This document shows, in pieces, positions 39,132 through 49,044 of a DNA stretch of 64,000 nucleotides. The translations under genes were made by a program, and so were the position numbers. The notes beneath the pieces are model-generated. The model saw only the letters and a list, made by a program, of their open reading frames with translations. It was not told the DNA's origin and did no database searches. The stretch's first letter is position 1. Each line of letters starts with the position of its first letter. This DNA comes from Thermotoga sp. Mc24 (GTDB lineage Bacteria; Thermotogota; Thermotogae; Thermotogales; Thermotogaceae): positions 248,001 through 312,000 of the forward strand of contig NZ_JSFH01000009.1 of NCBI RefSeq assembly GCF_000784835.1. Reading direction: 5' to 3'.

Positions 39132-40142
39132 TCAGGCCCCGATGACTATTTTTCTTACCGGTTTTGGAAGGATCCGTGCCAGTTTCAGCAAAATTTCCAT
39201 GAACATTAAAGAAAACATCACCATGATAGTCACCCAGCACCACTTGGGAAGATCAACAAAAGAGTCGAGAAACACGTAGAACATCCATTGAAACGGCATG
39301 TGAATCATGAAAAGAAGGAAAGAATACCTTCCCATCCTTTTCAAAAAAGGCAGATTAACTTTTTCAGCTAGCCAGGTTAACACTTCTATACTGTAGATTC
39401 CCAAAAACACTCCTGTGAGAGAAAACTGATCGATTCCCAGGAGTGTATGAAATTTTCCGTACGCGTTCCAATACTCCAGAGATCCGATCACAAAGAAAAA
39501 GACATATAGGAACAAAAACAACTTCCTTGGTTTTCTCTTCTTTCTCTCGGCAGCGTCTTTGTATCCTATCAAAAATGGAAAAAGCCAGTGAACAGGATTG
39601 AGATAAGTGATCAACGCACCTTCTATGGGAGGAAGGAGTCTGTCCTTCGTGAGAAACCAGAAACTCACGAAGGAAGAGTTAACAACAACTCCGGCGAAGG
39701 AAACCGGCAGAATCTTCCTCGGATCTTTTATGAAAATCGATATCAGCAGCAGAATCATTACAACCAGTACGAAATAGTACTGCCACGATCCTGTGAAAGA
39801 AAAGATAGTGATCAGATATTTTTTGAGTATTGAATCGTCAACGCTGAAAACCCTCTTTGTCACCCAAACGTTTGTGTATTTTCCATTTAACAACATATAA
39901 ACAAGGAAAGAAAGAGAAGCCCAGAAGAGATAGAAGTGAAAGAAGGTAGAAGCCTTACGAATAATCCTCAAAGGGTTCTTTTTCACCCTTCCCTGTGAAT
40001 AACCAAACAGATATACGAAAACAAAGACAGAAGGGCTCACGAATCTGAGCAGAGGAACGAGAAAGGTGAGGTCTCTGTACACCCCAACGATGGCGTGTCC
40101 CGTTAAAACGAACAGAATCAAAAGTCCTCTCAACGACTCCAA
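39132..40142 (-). CDS. Acyltransferase family 3 membrane protein
   Basis: 336 residues, about ten hydrophobic segments. The N-terminal motif LESLRGLLILFVLTGHAIVG contains the conserved Arg and His of acyltransferase family 3 (NodX/OafA type), which O-acylates surface polysaccharides. TTG 40142 is preferred because GAGGTGA lies 5 bases upstream; GTG 40151 sits inside that site. It stands alone on the minus strand, divergent from the next gene by 43 bases. The substrate is unknown. Confidence 0.8.
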   Translation of the reverse strand: MESLRGLLILFVLTGHAIVGVYRDLTFLVPLLRFVSPSVFVFVYLFGYSQGRVKKNPLRIIRKASTFFHFYLFWASLSFLVYMLLNGKYTNVWVTKRVFSVDDSILKKYLITIFSFTGSWQYYFVLVVMILLLISIFIKDPRKILPVSFAGVVVNSSFVSFWFLTKDRLLPPIEGALITYLNPVHWLFPFLIGYKDAAERKKRKPRKLFLFLYVFFFVIGSLEYWNAYGKFHTLLGIDQFSLTGVFLGIYSIEVLTWLAEKVNLPFLKRMGRYSFLLFMIHMPFQWMFYVFLDSFVDLPKWCWVTIMVMFSLMFMEILLKLARILPKPVRKIVIGA

Positions 40143-40185
40143 GTTTCTCACCTCTGATAAAATAGTATCGAAAGGAGTGAAGAAC

Positions 40186-41151
40186 TTGAAGAACCAACAC
40201 TTTGCCCTGCTGTATCTTGTTCTGTTTCTAGTACTCGCGAAACTTTCCCCTTTTATTATAACCGCCCTGATAATGGGGCTGTATCTTTCGATAATTATCG
40301 ATTACATTGCACGCTTTTTGGGGGTATTCATAAAAAAACCGCGTGTTCTTCCTCGCGTGATATCGAACGTTCTGGTTTTCCTCACGATAGCTTACTCAGC
40401 TGTCAATTTCTTTCCGGTGATCGTAAGAGAAGCGCAGAAGGTTTTTTCTGAGATAGACAGAATAAGATCGGGTTTGGAGAACATCGACATACCCGGATGG
40501 TTGTCTTCCGTATTGAACAACATCAGCACATCCTTCTCGGAAGGAGCGCTCTCGTTTGTGAACAAAATCATAGGCTACGTTCCTTCTTTCGTAACGGCTG
40601 CAATACTCATAGTGATCACCGCTTTTATCGTGTCTTCATTGAAGAGACTCATAAGAAAAAATGTACACTACCTGTTTCCCACGAATCCCAGTGATGGTAG
40701 AGAGTTCCTGAAGACTACTTACACCGAGTTCGAAAGGTTCGTGGGTGGTCAGGTGCTCGTTGCAATATTCGTTGGTCTGTTCGTTGGCTTCGGTGCTTTC
40801 ATTTTCAAAATACCGAGTGCGTTCTTTCTGGGAATGCTTGCTTTCGTGACGGATTTTGTCCCGTACCTTGGAGTGGTGATATCTGCTATTCCTCTTCTAA
40901 TGCTCGCCTTCTCCGTTCATGGCCTGAGCGGTCTTCTCATAGGAACGATCATCCTCGTCGCAGCGAATCAACTGGAAATGTGGGTGCTCGCTCCAAAGAT
41001 ACAGAGTAACACCTTGAATGTTCACTGGTTCATTATTCTGATCACGATTCTCATTCTCGGCGATCTTTTCAGTTTTGGTGGCGTTCTAATTGCGCTTCCG
41101 TTTCTGATATTCCTGAAAAACTTCTGGAAGCAGTACGTGATGGGAGGCTGA
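40186..41151 (+). CDS. AI-2E family membrane protein
   Basis: 321-residue polytopic protein of the AI-2E/UPF0118 family. It has two N-terminal hydrophobic segments, a middle soluble stretch (SEIDRIRSGLENIDIPGWLSS), then the conserved PYLGVVISAIPLLMLA and the C-terminal LAPKIQSNTLNVHWF family motif. Members transport AI-2 or act as Na+/H+ antiporters, so the substrate is open. TTG 40186 is chosen with AAAGGAGTGA upstream; GTG 40177 lies within that site. Confidence 0.82.
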   Translation: MKNQHFALLYLVLFLVLAKLSPFIITALIMGLYLSIIIDYIARFLGVFIKKPRVLPRVISNVLVFLTIAYSAVNFFPVIVREAQKVFSEIDRIRSGLENIDIPGWLSSVLNNISTSFSEGALSFVNKIIGYVPSFVTAAILIVITAFIVSSLKRLIRKNVHYLFPTNPSDGREFLKTTYTEFERFVGGQVLVAIFVGLFVGFGAFIFKIPSAFFLGMLAFVTDFVPYLGVVISAIPLLMLAFSVHGLSGLLIGTIILVAANQLEMWVLAPKIQSNTLNVHWFIILITILILGDLFSFGGVLIALPFLIFLKNFWKQYVMGG

Positions 41152-41155
41152 GACA

Positions 41156-41362
41156 ATGCCCACTTACACATTCAGATGCAAGAAATGTGGAGAAGAATAC
41201 ACAGTGTTCACCTCTTACAGCAAAATAGACGAGTTGAGATGTTCTAAGTGTAACTCAAAGGAGAAGGAAAGAGTGTACAGGAAGATTTCCTTCTCCGTTC
41301 AGGGTGGTTCCTCTTCCTCCTCATGTGGTGGAAGCTGTGGAGGGTGTTCGGGCTGTAGCTAA
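41156..41362 (+). CDS. FmdB-like zinc-ribbon protein
   Basis: 68 residues: MPTYTFRCKKCGEEYTVF and LRCSKCNSKEKERVYRK form a CxxC...CxxC zinc ribbon of the FmdB/CxxC_CXXC_SSSS type. It ends in a Ser/Gly/Cys-rich tail (SSSSCGGSCGGCSGCS). It starts 5 bases after the permease and ends overlapping the convergent mgsA stop by 4 bases. Possible regulatory or metal-handling role; not known. Confidence 0.8.
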   Translation: MPTYTFRCKKCGEEYTVFTSYSKIDELRCSKCNSKEKERVYRKISFSVQGGSSSSSCGGSCGGCSGCS

Positions 41363-41856
41363 ATATCCTCTTCACCCTCTACTACTTTTCTGATTCTTTT
41401 TTCCAGTTCTTCTTCGTAATCTATCTGAATCTTCTCGTACACATCGTTCATGAGCGGTGAGGAGATCAAAAAGTCCGCTGTGGATCTTGTGATGGCAACG
41501 GGGAGGTTGTACACCGTGGCTATTCTGATGAGTGCTTTCACATCCACATCGTGTGCCTGTGGTTCCAAAGGATCCCAGAAGAATATGAGCACGTCTATCT
41601 TTCCTTCGGCGATCATCGCACCGATCTGCTGATCTCCACCGAGAGGCCCGCTTTTCAGTCGGTGTACTTTGAGACCGAGTTTTTCCTGAAGGAGAGCACC
41701 GGTTGTGCCCGTAGCGTAAAGCTCGTGTTTGGAGAGCGTTCCAAGGTTGAAACTCACCCATTCAAGAAGATCTCTCTTTCTCCTATCGTGAGCGATGAGA
41801 GCGATCCTTTTCTTTTTATCCATGAATATCTTGTACCTTCTTGGTCTGTCAGACAT
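41359..41856 (-). CDS. mgsA: Methylglyoxal synthase
   Basis: 165 residues. It converts dihydroxyacetone phosphate to methylglyoxal and phosphate, a bypass of lower glycolysis under phosphate limitation. Catalytic motifs: IALIAHDRRK (His/Asp), TGTTGALL (phosphate binding), SGPLGGDQQIG (catalytic Asp) and FFWDPLEPQAHDVD. ATG 41856 follows GGAGGAG and overlaps the upstream gene by 8 bases. Confidence 0.95.
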   Translation of the reverse strand: MSDRPRRYKIFMDKKKRIALIAHDRRKRDLLEWVSFNLGTLSKHELYATGTTGALLQEKLGLKVHRLKSGPLGGDQQIGAMIAEGKIDVLIFFWDPLEPQAHDVDVKALIRIATVYNLPVAITRSTADFLISSPLMNDVYEKIQIDYEEELEKRIRKVVEGEEDI

Positions 41857-43780
41857 TCTCTCTCCTCCTCTTTTTGCTGAATTTATTCATGTACATTCTT
41901 TCATCTGCGATCTTCAGGAGTTCTTCTATGCTTTCTCCGTCGTCGGGAAACACGCTGATACCATAACTGAAATTCACAGAAAACAACTCCCCATCCACCG
42001 AAACAGGCTCTCTAAAGTGCTCTTCCATTCTTTTCATGAGAATTTCTGCTCCTGCTCGATCCGTTTCAGGGAGTATGATACCGAATTCATCACCCCCGAT
42101 TCTACCAACTACATCCGATTTTCTCAGAAGTGAGGTGAGTCTATTTACAAACTCCTTCAAAACCCGATCTCCAACCAAGTGGCCCTTTGAATCGTTTATA
42201 CGCTTGAAATCGTCAAGATCGATGAAGACGAAGGAGAGTTTTCTGCTGTACCTTTTTGAAAGGTTGATGAGGTAAGCGAGTCTGCTTTCGAACGCTTCTC
42301 GATTGTACACACCCGTTAAGGAATCGCGTTCTGCAAGCCAGAGGATCCTTTCCTCTCCCTTCAATTTCCAGTAGATGAGTTCCAAGTGGTTTTTCAAGAG
42401 TCTGGTCATCTCAAAAAGTCTCTCATCGGCTTTTCTACAGCCAACGATAAGCACGGCGAAGATTTCCGTTTCATACTCAAGAGGAATTCTCAACATTCCG
42501 TTTTCACAATCTATGTCTTCTGGTATCTTAGGTAGAATCTCTTCGAAAGAACCGTTGAGAGAGGCTGTCAGAACGAAATTCCCGTTCTTTTTTTCGTATA
42601 GAGCCACACTCTTTGAACCGAATACTTCGCCGAGTGGAGAAAGATACTGTCTGAACACGAAATCGTTCCATCCGAGCGATAAAAGATTCTTTGAAAGATC
42701 CAAGAGAAGCTGATAGAATTTTTTGTCTTTTTCCAGAGATGTGAGATTTTCTTTCAACTCGGTGATGTCAAGACCAGTTACCATTACTCTATTTTCTTCG
42801 AGGGGTATGAACACCCATCTTATGATTCTTCCATCTATTCTACCTTCGTGCACCATTTTTTCTTTGAACGATCTTTCAAAAATTTCGTGAGGAAAACTTC
42901 CGGAGAACATGTCGAACCAGTTTTTGTTCAGAAGGTGTTCTCTGTTCACTCCCAGAAGTTTACAGCCTGTTTCGTTCACATCTTCAATCGTTCCATCTTC
43001 TCTCAGGATGACGCTCAAAACGGGAGTGTTGTTGAAATAAGCGAGGAATCTTTTTCTTTCTCTTCTGATCTGGTCCTCTATTTTCTTTATATCATCGATG
43101 GGACGAGCGATCTCTTGAATCATAGCGAGTTTCTTTCCTTCATATACTGGAATCAACTTGCTTTCACATATAACGGTTCTCCCATCCTTTGAAAGAAATT
43201 CTCTTTCCAGACTCTTTATCCCATCGTGTGAGAAATTCTCGATTTGAAACAAAAATCTTTCTTCAACTGAACCGGAGATCTCCTCTATGGTTTTTCCGAG
43301 AAGGTCAGTACGGGTGTACCCCAGGAACTTCTCGACGGCTTGATTCACTTCAACAATCTTTCCAGATGGATCGTAGTAGATCACCATGTCGTTGTTTTCT
43401 TCGAAGAGTCCTTTGAACATCAGGATTAATCTCTTCAGTTTTAAAAGTACCCTAGAAATTCCAATCAAAATCAGGAGGGAACCGAACACGTAAAATATCG
43501 ATTTAACGGGATAGAACAAAGGCGGATAAACAAAGAAAAATTCCAGAAAATTTATCAGCGCTCCAAAAAACAGAGAAGCGCTTCCGAAAAGAACCACATA
43601 CGATCCCGTCAGGGAAAACAGGGCGTTCAGCAAGAAAGATCCGAGAAGAAAAAGAACTCTGGGAAGGACAATTTCCCAGTGAGTCGCTAAGTGAATTTTA
43701 AGAGGGGTGCCGATCAAGAAAGAATAAATGATCAGAAGGGCGGTGCCCGCGAGGAGCACCTGCCAGACGAGTTTTTTCAT
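41849..43780 (-). CDS. PAS-PAS-GGDEF diguanylate cyclase, membrane-anchored
   Basis: 643 residues. Four hydrophobic segments (1-125), PAS domain 1 (about 150-260, DMVIYYDPSGKIVEVNQA), PAS domain 2 (about 265-385, LSVILREDGTIEDVNETG), a GAF-like region (about 395-500), then GGDEF with RDSLTGVYNREAF, FVFIDLDDFKRINDSKGH and RIGGDEF. Active-site residues are complete. ATG 43780 overlaps the preceding reductase stop (ATGA), linking it with the redox enzyme upstream and mgsA downstream. Confidence 0.88.
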   Translation of the reverse strand: MKKLVWQVLLAGTALLIIYSFLIGTPLKIHLATHWEIVLPRVLFLLGSFLLNALFSLTGSYVVLFGSASLFFGALINFLEFFFVYPPLFYPVKSIFYVFGSLLILIGISRVLLKLKRLILMFKGLFEENNDMVIYYDPSGKIVEVNQAVEKFLGYTRTDLLGKTIEEISGSVEERFLFQIENFSHDGIKSLEREFLSKDGRTVICESKLIPVYEGKKLAMIQEIARPIDDIKKIEDQIRRERKRFLAYFNNTPVLSVILREDGTIEDVNETGCKLLGVNREHLLNKNWFDMFSGSFPHEIFERSFKEKMVHEGRIDGRIIRWVFIPLEENRVMVTGLDITELKENLTSLEKDKKFYQLLLDLSKNLLSLGWNDFVFRQYLSPLGEVFGSKSVALYEKKNGNFVLTASLNGSFEEILPKIPEDIDCENGMLRIPLEYETEIFAVLIVGCRKADERLFEMTRLLKNHLELIYWKLKGEERILWLAERDSLTGVYNREAFESRLAYLINLSKRYSRKLSFVFIDLDDFKRINDSKGHLVGDRVLKEFVNRLTSLLRKSDVVGRIGGDEFGIILPETDRAGAEILMKRMEEHFREPVSVDGELFSVNFSYGISVFPDDGESIEELLKIADERMYMNKFSKKRRRENV

Positions 43781-44916
43781 TTGACCCCTACCAGCTCCTT
43801 GTGGACTTTTTTCAAAAGGTTCGGTATGTCGAGCTTTTGCGGACACTTACTGAGGCATTCACCACATTCAACACAGAAGGAAGCGGCGGATTTTTGACTC
43901 TCGAACCATCTGTACGTTCCTCTTCCACCTTCCCAATCTTCGAACATGATGGTTTCGTTGTACAGACGGAAGTTTCCGGGTATATCCACACCGTTCGGAC
44001 ACGGCATACAGTATCCACACTGAGTACAGTTTATCACAGCGAAAGATTCGAGGGTTCTTCTTATCTCTTCTATCATCTTCATGTCTTCGTCTGTGAGATT
44101 GCCGGGAGTGATCTTGCTCATGATCTCTATGTTTTGTTTCACCTGTTCGAGGGTGCTCATTCCACTCAGTATGGTGGAAACTTCCGGGTGATGTCCAAGC
44201 CATCTAAAACTCAGTTCCACTGGAGACCAGTTTCTGTTGTATTTCCTTAGAATTTTCATGACCTTCTCTGGAAGTCTCGCGAGCTTTCCACCTTTGAGCG
44301 GTTCCATGATCACAACGGCAAGTCCTTTTGATCCAGCGTATTTCAATCCTCTCAGCCCTGCCTGGTAGTTCACGTCCATGTAGTTGAGCTGTATCTGACA
44401 GAAGTCCCAGTCGTACCCATCGACGATTTCTTTAAAAACTGGATAGCCGTCGTGGAACGAAAAGCCCGCGAATCTTATCTTTCCATTTGCTTTCGCTTTC
44501 TCGAAGAAATCAAAGAATCTCAGATTCCTGATTTTTTCCCATCTTTCTTTGTTCAGAGCGTGCATGAGGTACATATCAACGTGATCCGTCTGGAGCTTCT
44601 CCAGCTGTTCATCAAGGATCTTCTCGAAATCTTCGTGTTTTTCCACTTTCCAGACGGGAGACTTGGTTGCAAGGAACACCCTCTCGCGGTATCCGTCTTT
44701 CAGTGCTTTCCCCACGATTCTTTCACTGTTTCCTCCGTGGTAAGGATAGGCAGTGTCAACGTAGTTCACGCCGTGATCGATGGCGTACCGGATCATTTCG
44801 ATGGCTTTCTCTTCATCGATATTCGAGTGATCCTCTCCAATAACGGGAAGTCGCATGGCTCCAAAACCAAGGAGCGACGTCTTCACTCCGGTTTTTCCGA
44901 AATCCCTGTACTGCAT
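43777..44916 (-). CDS. Aldo/keto reductase with C-terminal 4Fe-4S domain
   Basis: 379 residues. The AKR barrel (1-280) has GFGAMRLP, catalytic Asp-Tyr in VDTAYPYHGG, Lys in LATKSP and His in YLMHAL. A ferredoxin-like region follows, CTQCGYCMPCPNGVDIP and CVECGECLSKCPQKLDIP (two 4Fe-4S motifs). Such reductases probably take electrons from ferredoxin or pass them on; the substrate is unknown. ATG 44916 has AAGGAGGTG upstream. It diverges from smc. Confidence 0.9.
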   Translation of the reverse strand: MQYRDFGKTGVKTSLLGFGAMRLPVIGEDHSNIDEEKAIEMIRYAIDHGVNYVDTAYPYHGGNSERIVGKALKDGYRERVFLATKSPVWKVEKHEDFEKILDEQLEKLQTDHVDMYLMHALNKERWEKIRNLRFFDFFEKAKANGKIRFAGFSFHDGYPVFKEIVDGYDWDFCQIQLNYMDVNYQAGLRGLKYAGSKGLAVVIMEPLKGGKLARLPEKVMKILRKYNRNWSPVELSFRWLGHHPEVSTILSGMSTLEQVKQNIEIMSKITPGNLTDEDMKMIEEIRRTLESFAVINCTQCGYCMPCPNGVDIPGNFRLYNETIMFEDWEGGRGTYRWFESQKSAASFCVECGECLSKCPQKLDIPNLLKKVHKELVGVK

Positions 44917-44940
44917 ATTTTCACCTCCTTGCAGTTATCA

Positions 44941-44966
44941 ATTTTATCACTCTATGATGATAAAAT
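44941..44966. promoter_or_regulatory. Divergent promoter between reductase operon and smc
   Basis: Inverted repeat TTTTATCA (44942-44949) / TGATAAAA (44958-44965) places an extended -10 (TGATAAAAT) on each strand: TAAAAT at 44961-44966 (plus) and 44946-44941 (minus). No strong -35 was found for either. Confidence 0.55.
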
Positions 44967-44989
44967 CTAACGTGTGGGAGGGGATCGGT

Positions 44990-47900
44990 TTGAGACTGAA
45001 AAAACTATACTTAAAGGGTTTTAAATCCTTTGGAAGACCTTCCCTGATAGGTTTCTCCGATCGTGTAACCGCTATCGTTGGCCCCAACGGTAGTGGAAAA
45101 TCTAACATCATAGATGCTATAAAATGGGTGTTCGGTGAACAGTCGAAGAAAGAGCTCCGCGCGAGTGAAAAGTTCGATATGATCTTTGCGGGATCAGAGA
45201 ACCTTCCACCCGCTGGTTCTGCCTACGTGGAACTCGTCTTTGAAGAGAACGGAGAAGAAATAACCGTGGCCCGTGAATTGAAGAGAACAGGAGAGAACAC
45301 TTACTACCTCAACGGAAACCCGGTCAGATTGAAAGACATCAGAGATCGCTTTGCAGGTACCGGTCTTGGAGTGGACTTCTACTCCATTGTGGGACAGGGA
45401 CAGATAGATAGAATTGTTAATGCCTCTCCAGAAGAATTGAGGTTGCTGCTGGAAGAGGCTGCAGGGGTTTCCATATACAGGGAGAAGAAAAAGGAAACAG
45501 AGATGAACCTCGAAAGAACGAAGGTGAACCTCGACAGAGTGAAAGACGTTCTGTTCGAGCGTGAAAGGCAGATGAAATCTCTCTACCTCAAGGCCAAGCG
45601 TGCTGAAAGGTTCAGGGAATACACTGCTCAGATTGAAGAACTTCAAAGAATCTACTACGGAAACGCTTTGAAGAGAGAAAGGAAAAAACTGGAATTCTAC
45701 CAGGAAGAAGAGAAGAAGACAAACGAGAAAATAAAGAATATCCAGAAAGAACTGGTGGAACTGGAGACGAAGTGGAGTACTCTGAGAAGTGAGTTCGGAG
45801 AGATGGACCAGGAGATAGAACGTTACACGAAGCTCCTCGAGGATTATAAAAAAAGACAGAATGATCTTGTGGAGATGAAAGGATTCTACTCTTCAAAGCT
45901 CGCAGACAGTGAAAACAAGTACGTGGAGTTATCCACCAGGCTCGACGAGCTGGAAAAGCGAAGAGAAGAGCACAAAAGACGTCTTGAAGAAATGGAGTAC
46001 ATATTCAAGGGAGTGACAGGAGAATACGAGAAAAAGGCAAAAGAACTCGAAGCGTTCGAAAAAGAAAAAGAAAATCTTCTCTCAAGATTCAGTGAGAAAG
46101 AGAAAGAATTTCTGAAAGTCAGGGACGAGATCTCCAGGTTAGAAAAGCAGATACTCAAACTGGAGAGCGAGCTTTTGAGGATAGGAGAAACACTCGAGGA
46201 CCTCGAAAAGAGAAGAAAAATAACGGAAAACCAGATACTGACAAGGAGAAGAGAACTCGAAGATAAGAAGAGCGAATTCAAAGAAATATCAAAGCGTGTG
46301 GAAGAATTCGATGAGAAAGAAAGAAAATTGACAGAAGAATTGAACACTGTTCGTGAGAGATTGGAAGAGGTCGAGAAAGAAATCAGAAAAATCACCTCGG
46401 AAATAGACGTGAAGGAGAGAAGACTGAGAGAGATCCTGTTCGAAAAAGAAATGATCGAGCGTGACATGAGAGAGTACAAGGGATTCTCACGGGCCGTGAG
46501 AGCAGTTTTCGAGGAAAAGGAGCGCTTTCCCGGACTCGTTGATGTAGTCTCGAACCTGATAGAGGTGGATGAAAAGTACTCCCTCGCTGTGAGTGTACTT
46601 CTCGGTGGGATGGCTCAGAACATCGTGGTGAGAAACGTAGATACAGCGAAGGCGATCGTGGAGTTTCTGAAGCGGAACGAAGCAGGAAGAGTGACGATAC
46701 TTCCACTCGATCTGATAGACGGTTCTTTCAACAGGATATCCGGACTGGAAAAAGAGAAAGGGTTTGTGGGGTACGCCGTTGACTTGGTGAAACTTCCTTC
46801 AGATCTCGAGGTTCTTGGAGGATTTCTCTTTGGGAATTCCGTAGTGGTGGAAACACTCGACGATGCGATCAGGATGAAGAAAGAATACCAGCTGAACACC
46901 AGAATCGCTACCCTCGATGGTGAACTCATAAGCGGAAGAGGGGCTATAACAGGAGGAAAGGAAGAAAGATCGATCAACGTGTTTGAAAGACACATAAAAC
47001 TGAAGCATCTGGAGCAGGAAATGGAAGAAACAGAGAGACAAATCGCAGAAAATAGGGATGAACTGGCCAGTCTGAAGACAGAACAGGAAAACCTGCGAAA
47101 CCAGGAAACGCTCGTCCAGAGGGAGCTGTTCGAACTCTCCAGGAAATCGTCTTCGACCAAGACTGTTCTGTCCGAGATCCTGAGAACCATCAATCAGCTT
47201 CAAGAAGAAGTGGAAAATCTGGAGAAGCTCCTGGTTGAGTACAGAGCAAAAGAAGAAGGACTGAACGCGAGAAGAGAAAAGATCTTCGAGGAAATCGACG
47301 AACTGAAACAGAACAGAGAAGACCTTCAAAAATCGTTGGCCGAATACTCCGAAGAACTCGAGAAAGAAAAGAGGATCCTCGATGAACTCAACGAAAAGAT
47401 TTTCACACTCAGAGCAGAGGTTGGAAATCTCCTGGAAACAAAAGATCGATACGAAAAGGAAATGCGAGACACAAGAAAAACGATAGAACGAATTGCTCGG
47501 GAAACGGAAGACATAAAGTTGCAGATGACGAGCCTTGAAGAGGAAATGGAAAACTACAGAAAGTTCATAAGAGAACACGAAAGAGAAATCGAGCACTTGA
47601 AGAAAGAAATGGACAATGTGTTCGAAGCCATGAAACTCCACAGATCAGGTAAAGAAGAGAAGATGCGAGAACTTCAAGAAGTGGAAAACAGAATGAACGA
47701 ACTGAAGGAAGAAAAGGAAGGACTGAGAAACCACCTCCATCAGATAGATCTGGCTCTCCAGGAGACCAGGTTAAAGATAGCGAATCTTCTGGAGGAGTTT
47801 TCCGGAAACGAAGAAGATGTAGAGGAACTCGGTGAGGAAAAGCTCGAGGAGATCTATAGACAGATAAAAGATTTGGAAAACAAAATAAAGTACCTCGGCC

Positions 47901-48502
47901 CCGTCGATCTCACGGCGATAGACGAGTACGAAAAACTCCGCGAAGAGTACGAAGAAATACTGAAACAGAAAGAAGATCTCGAGGAAGCGAAACGAAAACT
48001 CGAAGAGATCATAGAAAAAACGGATCGAGAAGCAGAGAGTTTACTCTTCGACGTTTACCAGAGAGTGAACGAAAGCTTCAACAGGTTCATTTCTCTTCTC
48101 TTCTTCGGTGGTGAGGGAAGGCTCAACATCGTTTCTGAAGCCAAAAGTATTCTCGACGCGGGTTTTGAAATATCCATAAGAAAACCGGGAAGAAGAGATC
48201 AGAAACTGAGCCTTCTTTCGGGTGGTGAGAAGGCGCTCGTGGGATTGGCTCTGCTTTTCGCCCTCATGGAGATAAAACCGAGCCCCTTCTACGTGCTCGA
48301 CGAGGTTGATTCTCCTCTCGATGACTACAACGCTGAAAGATTCAAGAGGCTCCTCAAAGAGAACTCGAAGCACACCCAGTTCATCGTGATCACGCACAAT
48401 AAAATCGTGATGGAAGCTGCCGATCTTCTACATGGGGTGACCATGGTAAACGGTGTGTCGGCCATCGTTCCGGTAGAAGTGGAGAAAATACTGGAGGTGT
48501 AA
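44990..48502 (+). CDS. smc: Chromosome segregation protein SMC
   Basis: 1170 residues, the length I recall for T. maritima SMC. N-terminal Walker A GPNGSGKSN (about 32-40), long coiled coil (about 160-480), hinge (about 480-660, FPGLVDVVSNLIEVDEKY and GGMAQNIVV), returning coiled coil (to about 1010), then signature LSGGEKALVG and Walker B FYVLDEVDSPLDDYN. It organises and segregates DNA as a homodimer with ScpA/B, neither of which is seen here. TTG 44990 is preceded by GGGAGGGGATC; the longer upstream frame overlaps the divergent promoter and is not coding. Confidence 0.97.
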   Translation: MRLKKLYLKGFKSFGRPSLIGFSDRVTAIVGPNGSGKSNIIDAIKWVFGEQSKKELRASEKFDMIFAGSENLPPAGSAYVELVFEENGEEITVARELKRTGENTYYLNGNPVRLKDIRDRFAGTGLGVDFYSIVGQGQIDRIVNASPEELRLLLEEAAGVSIYREKKKETEMNLERTKVNLDRVKDVLFERERQMKSLYLKAKRAERFREYTAQIEELQRIYYGNALKRERKKLEFYQEEEKKTNEKIKNIQKELVELETKWSTLRSEFGEMDQEIERYTKLLEDYKKRQNDLVEMKGFYSSKLADSENKYVELSTRLDELEKRREEHKRRLEEMEYIFKGVTGEYEKKAKELEAFEKEKENLLSRFSEKEKEFLKVRDEISRLEKQILKLESELLRIGETLEDLEKRRKITENQILTRRRELEDKKSEFKEISKRVEEFDEKERKLTEELNTVRERLEEVEKEIRKITSEIDVKERRLREILFEKEMIERDMREYKGFSRAVRAVFEEKERFPGLVDVVSNLIEVDEKYSLAVSVLLGGMAQNIVVRNVDTAKAIVEFLKRNEAGRVTILPLDLIDGSFNRISGLEKEKGFVGYAVDLVKLPSDLEVLGGFLFGNSVVVETLDDAIRMKKEYQLNTRIATLDGELISGRGAITGGKEERSINVFERHIKLKHLEQEMEETERQIAENRDELASLKTEQENLRNQETLVQRELFELSRKSSSTKTVLSEILRTINQLQEEVENLEKLLVEYRAKEEGLNARREKIFEEIDELKQNREDLQKSLAEYSEELEKEKRILDELNEKIFTLRAEVGNLLETKDRYEKEMRDTRKTIERIARETEDIKLQMTSLEEEMENYRKFIREHEREIEHLKKEMDNVFEAMKLHRSGKEEKMRELQEVENRMNELKEEKEGLRNHLHQIDLALQETRLKIANLLEEFSGNEEDVEELGEEKLEEIYRQIKDLENKIKYLGPVDLTAIDEYEKLREEYEEILKQKEDLEEAKRKLEEIIEKTDREAESLLFDVYQRVNESFNRFISLLFFGGEGRLNIVSEAKSILDAGFEISIRKPGRRDQKLSLLSGGEKALVGLALLFALMEIKPSPFYVLDEVDSPLDDYNAERFKRLLKENSKHTQFIVITHNKIVMEAADLLHGVTMVNGVSAIVPVEVEKILEV

Positions 48503-48504
48503 AG

Positions 48505-49044
48505 GTGAAGTTCTACGAAGAGAGAATCGAGAGCAAAAGAGTCTTCGAAGGAAAGATGATAAGTGTGAGGGTAGACCATGTGAGGCTTCCAGATGGCAAA
48601 GTGTCCACCCGTGAAGTGGTGGATCATCCCGGTGCTGTGGTGATCGTTCCTGTGCTCGGTGAGAAGATTCTTTTCGTTGAACAGTACAGGTATCCAATCG
48701 AGCAGGTCCTTCTGGAGCTTCCCGCGGGAAAGATGGATCCCGCAGAGTCTCCTGAAGAGTGTGCAGAAAGAGAGCTCGAGGAGGAAACTGGCTACAGGGC
48801 GAAGAAGCTTTCTTATCTCGGAAAGATCTTCACCACGCCGGGTTTCACCACGGAAGTGATACACATATTCGCTGCCGAAGACCTGGAAAAGACCACTCAG
48901 AACACAGATCCGGATGAGTTCATTGAAGTTAAGGAATTACACATCGAAGAGGTACTTTCTCTGCTCAGGAACGCGGAGATAGAAGATTCCAAAACCATCT
49001 GTGCGCTAACACGGTTTTTCTTTGCGAAAGGAGTGATTCGATGA
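48505..49044 (+). CDS. Nudix hydrolase, probable ADP-ribose pyrophosphatase
   Basis: 179 residues. A complete Nudix box lies within residues 76-98 (G-x5-E-x7-RELEEETG), with the N-terminal half typical of ADP-ribose pyrophosphatases (VDHPGAVVIVPVL, FVEQYRYPIEQVLLELPAG). It clears ADP-ribose or related nucleoside diphosphates. GTG 48505, GGAGGTG upstream, 2 bases after smc; overlaps the next gene by 4 bases. Confidence 0.9.
   Translation: MKFYEERIESKRVFEGKMISVRVDHVRLPDGKVSTREVVDHPGAVVIVPVLGEKILFVEQYRYPIEQVLLELPAGKMDPAESPEECAERELEEETGYRAKKLSYLGKIFTTPGFTTEVIHIFAAEDLEKTTQNTDPDEFIEVKELHIEEVLSLLRNAEIEDSKTICALTRFFFAKGVIR

Noticed and set aside
45886-47641. Long minus-strand frames rich in Ser, Phe and Leu opposite smc
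   Set aside because: Mirror of the Glu/Lys-rich coiled coils of SMC; no coding features.
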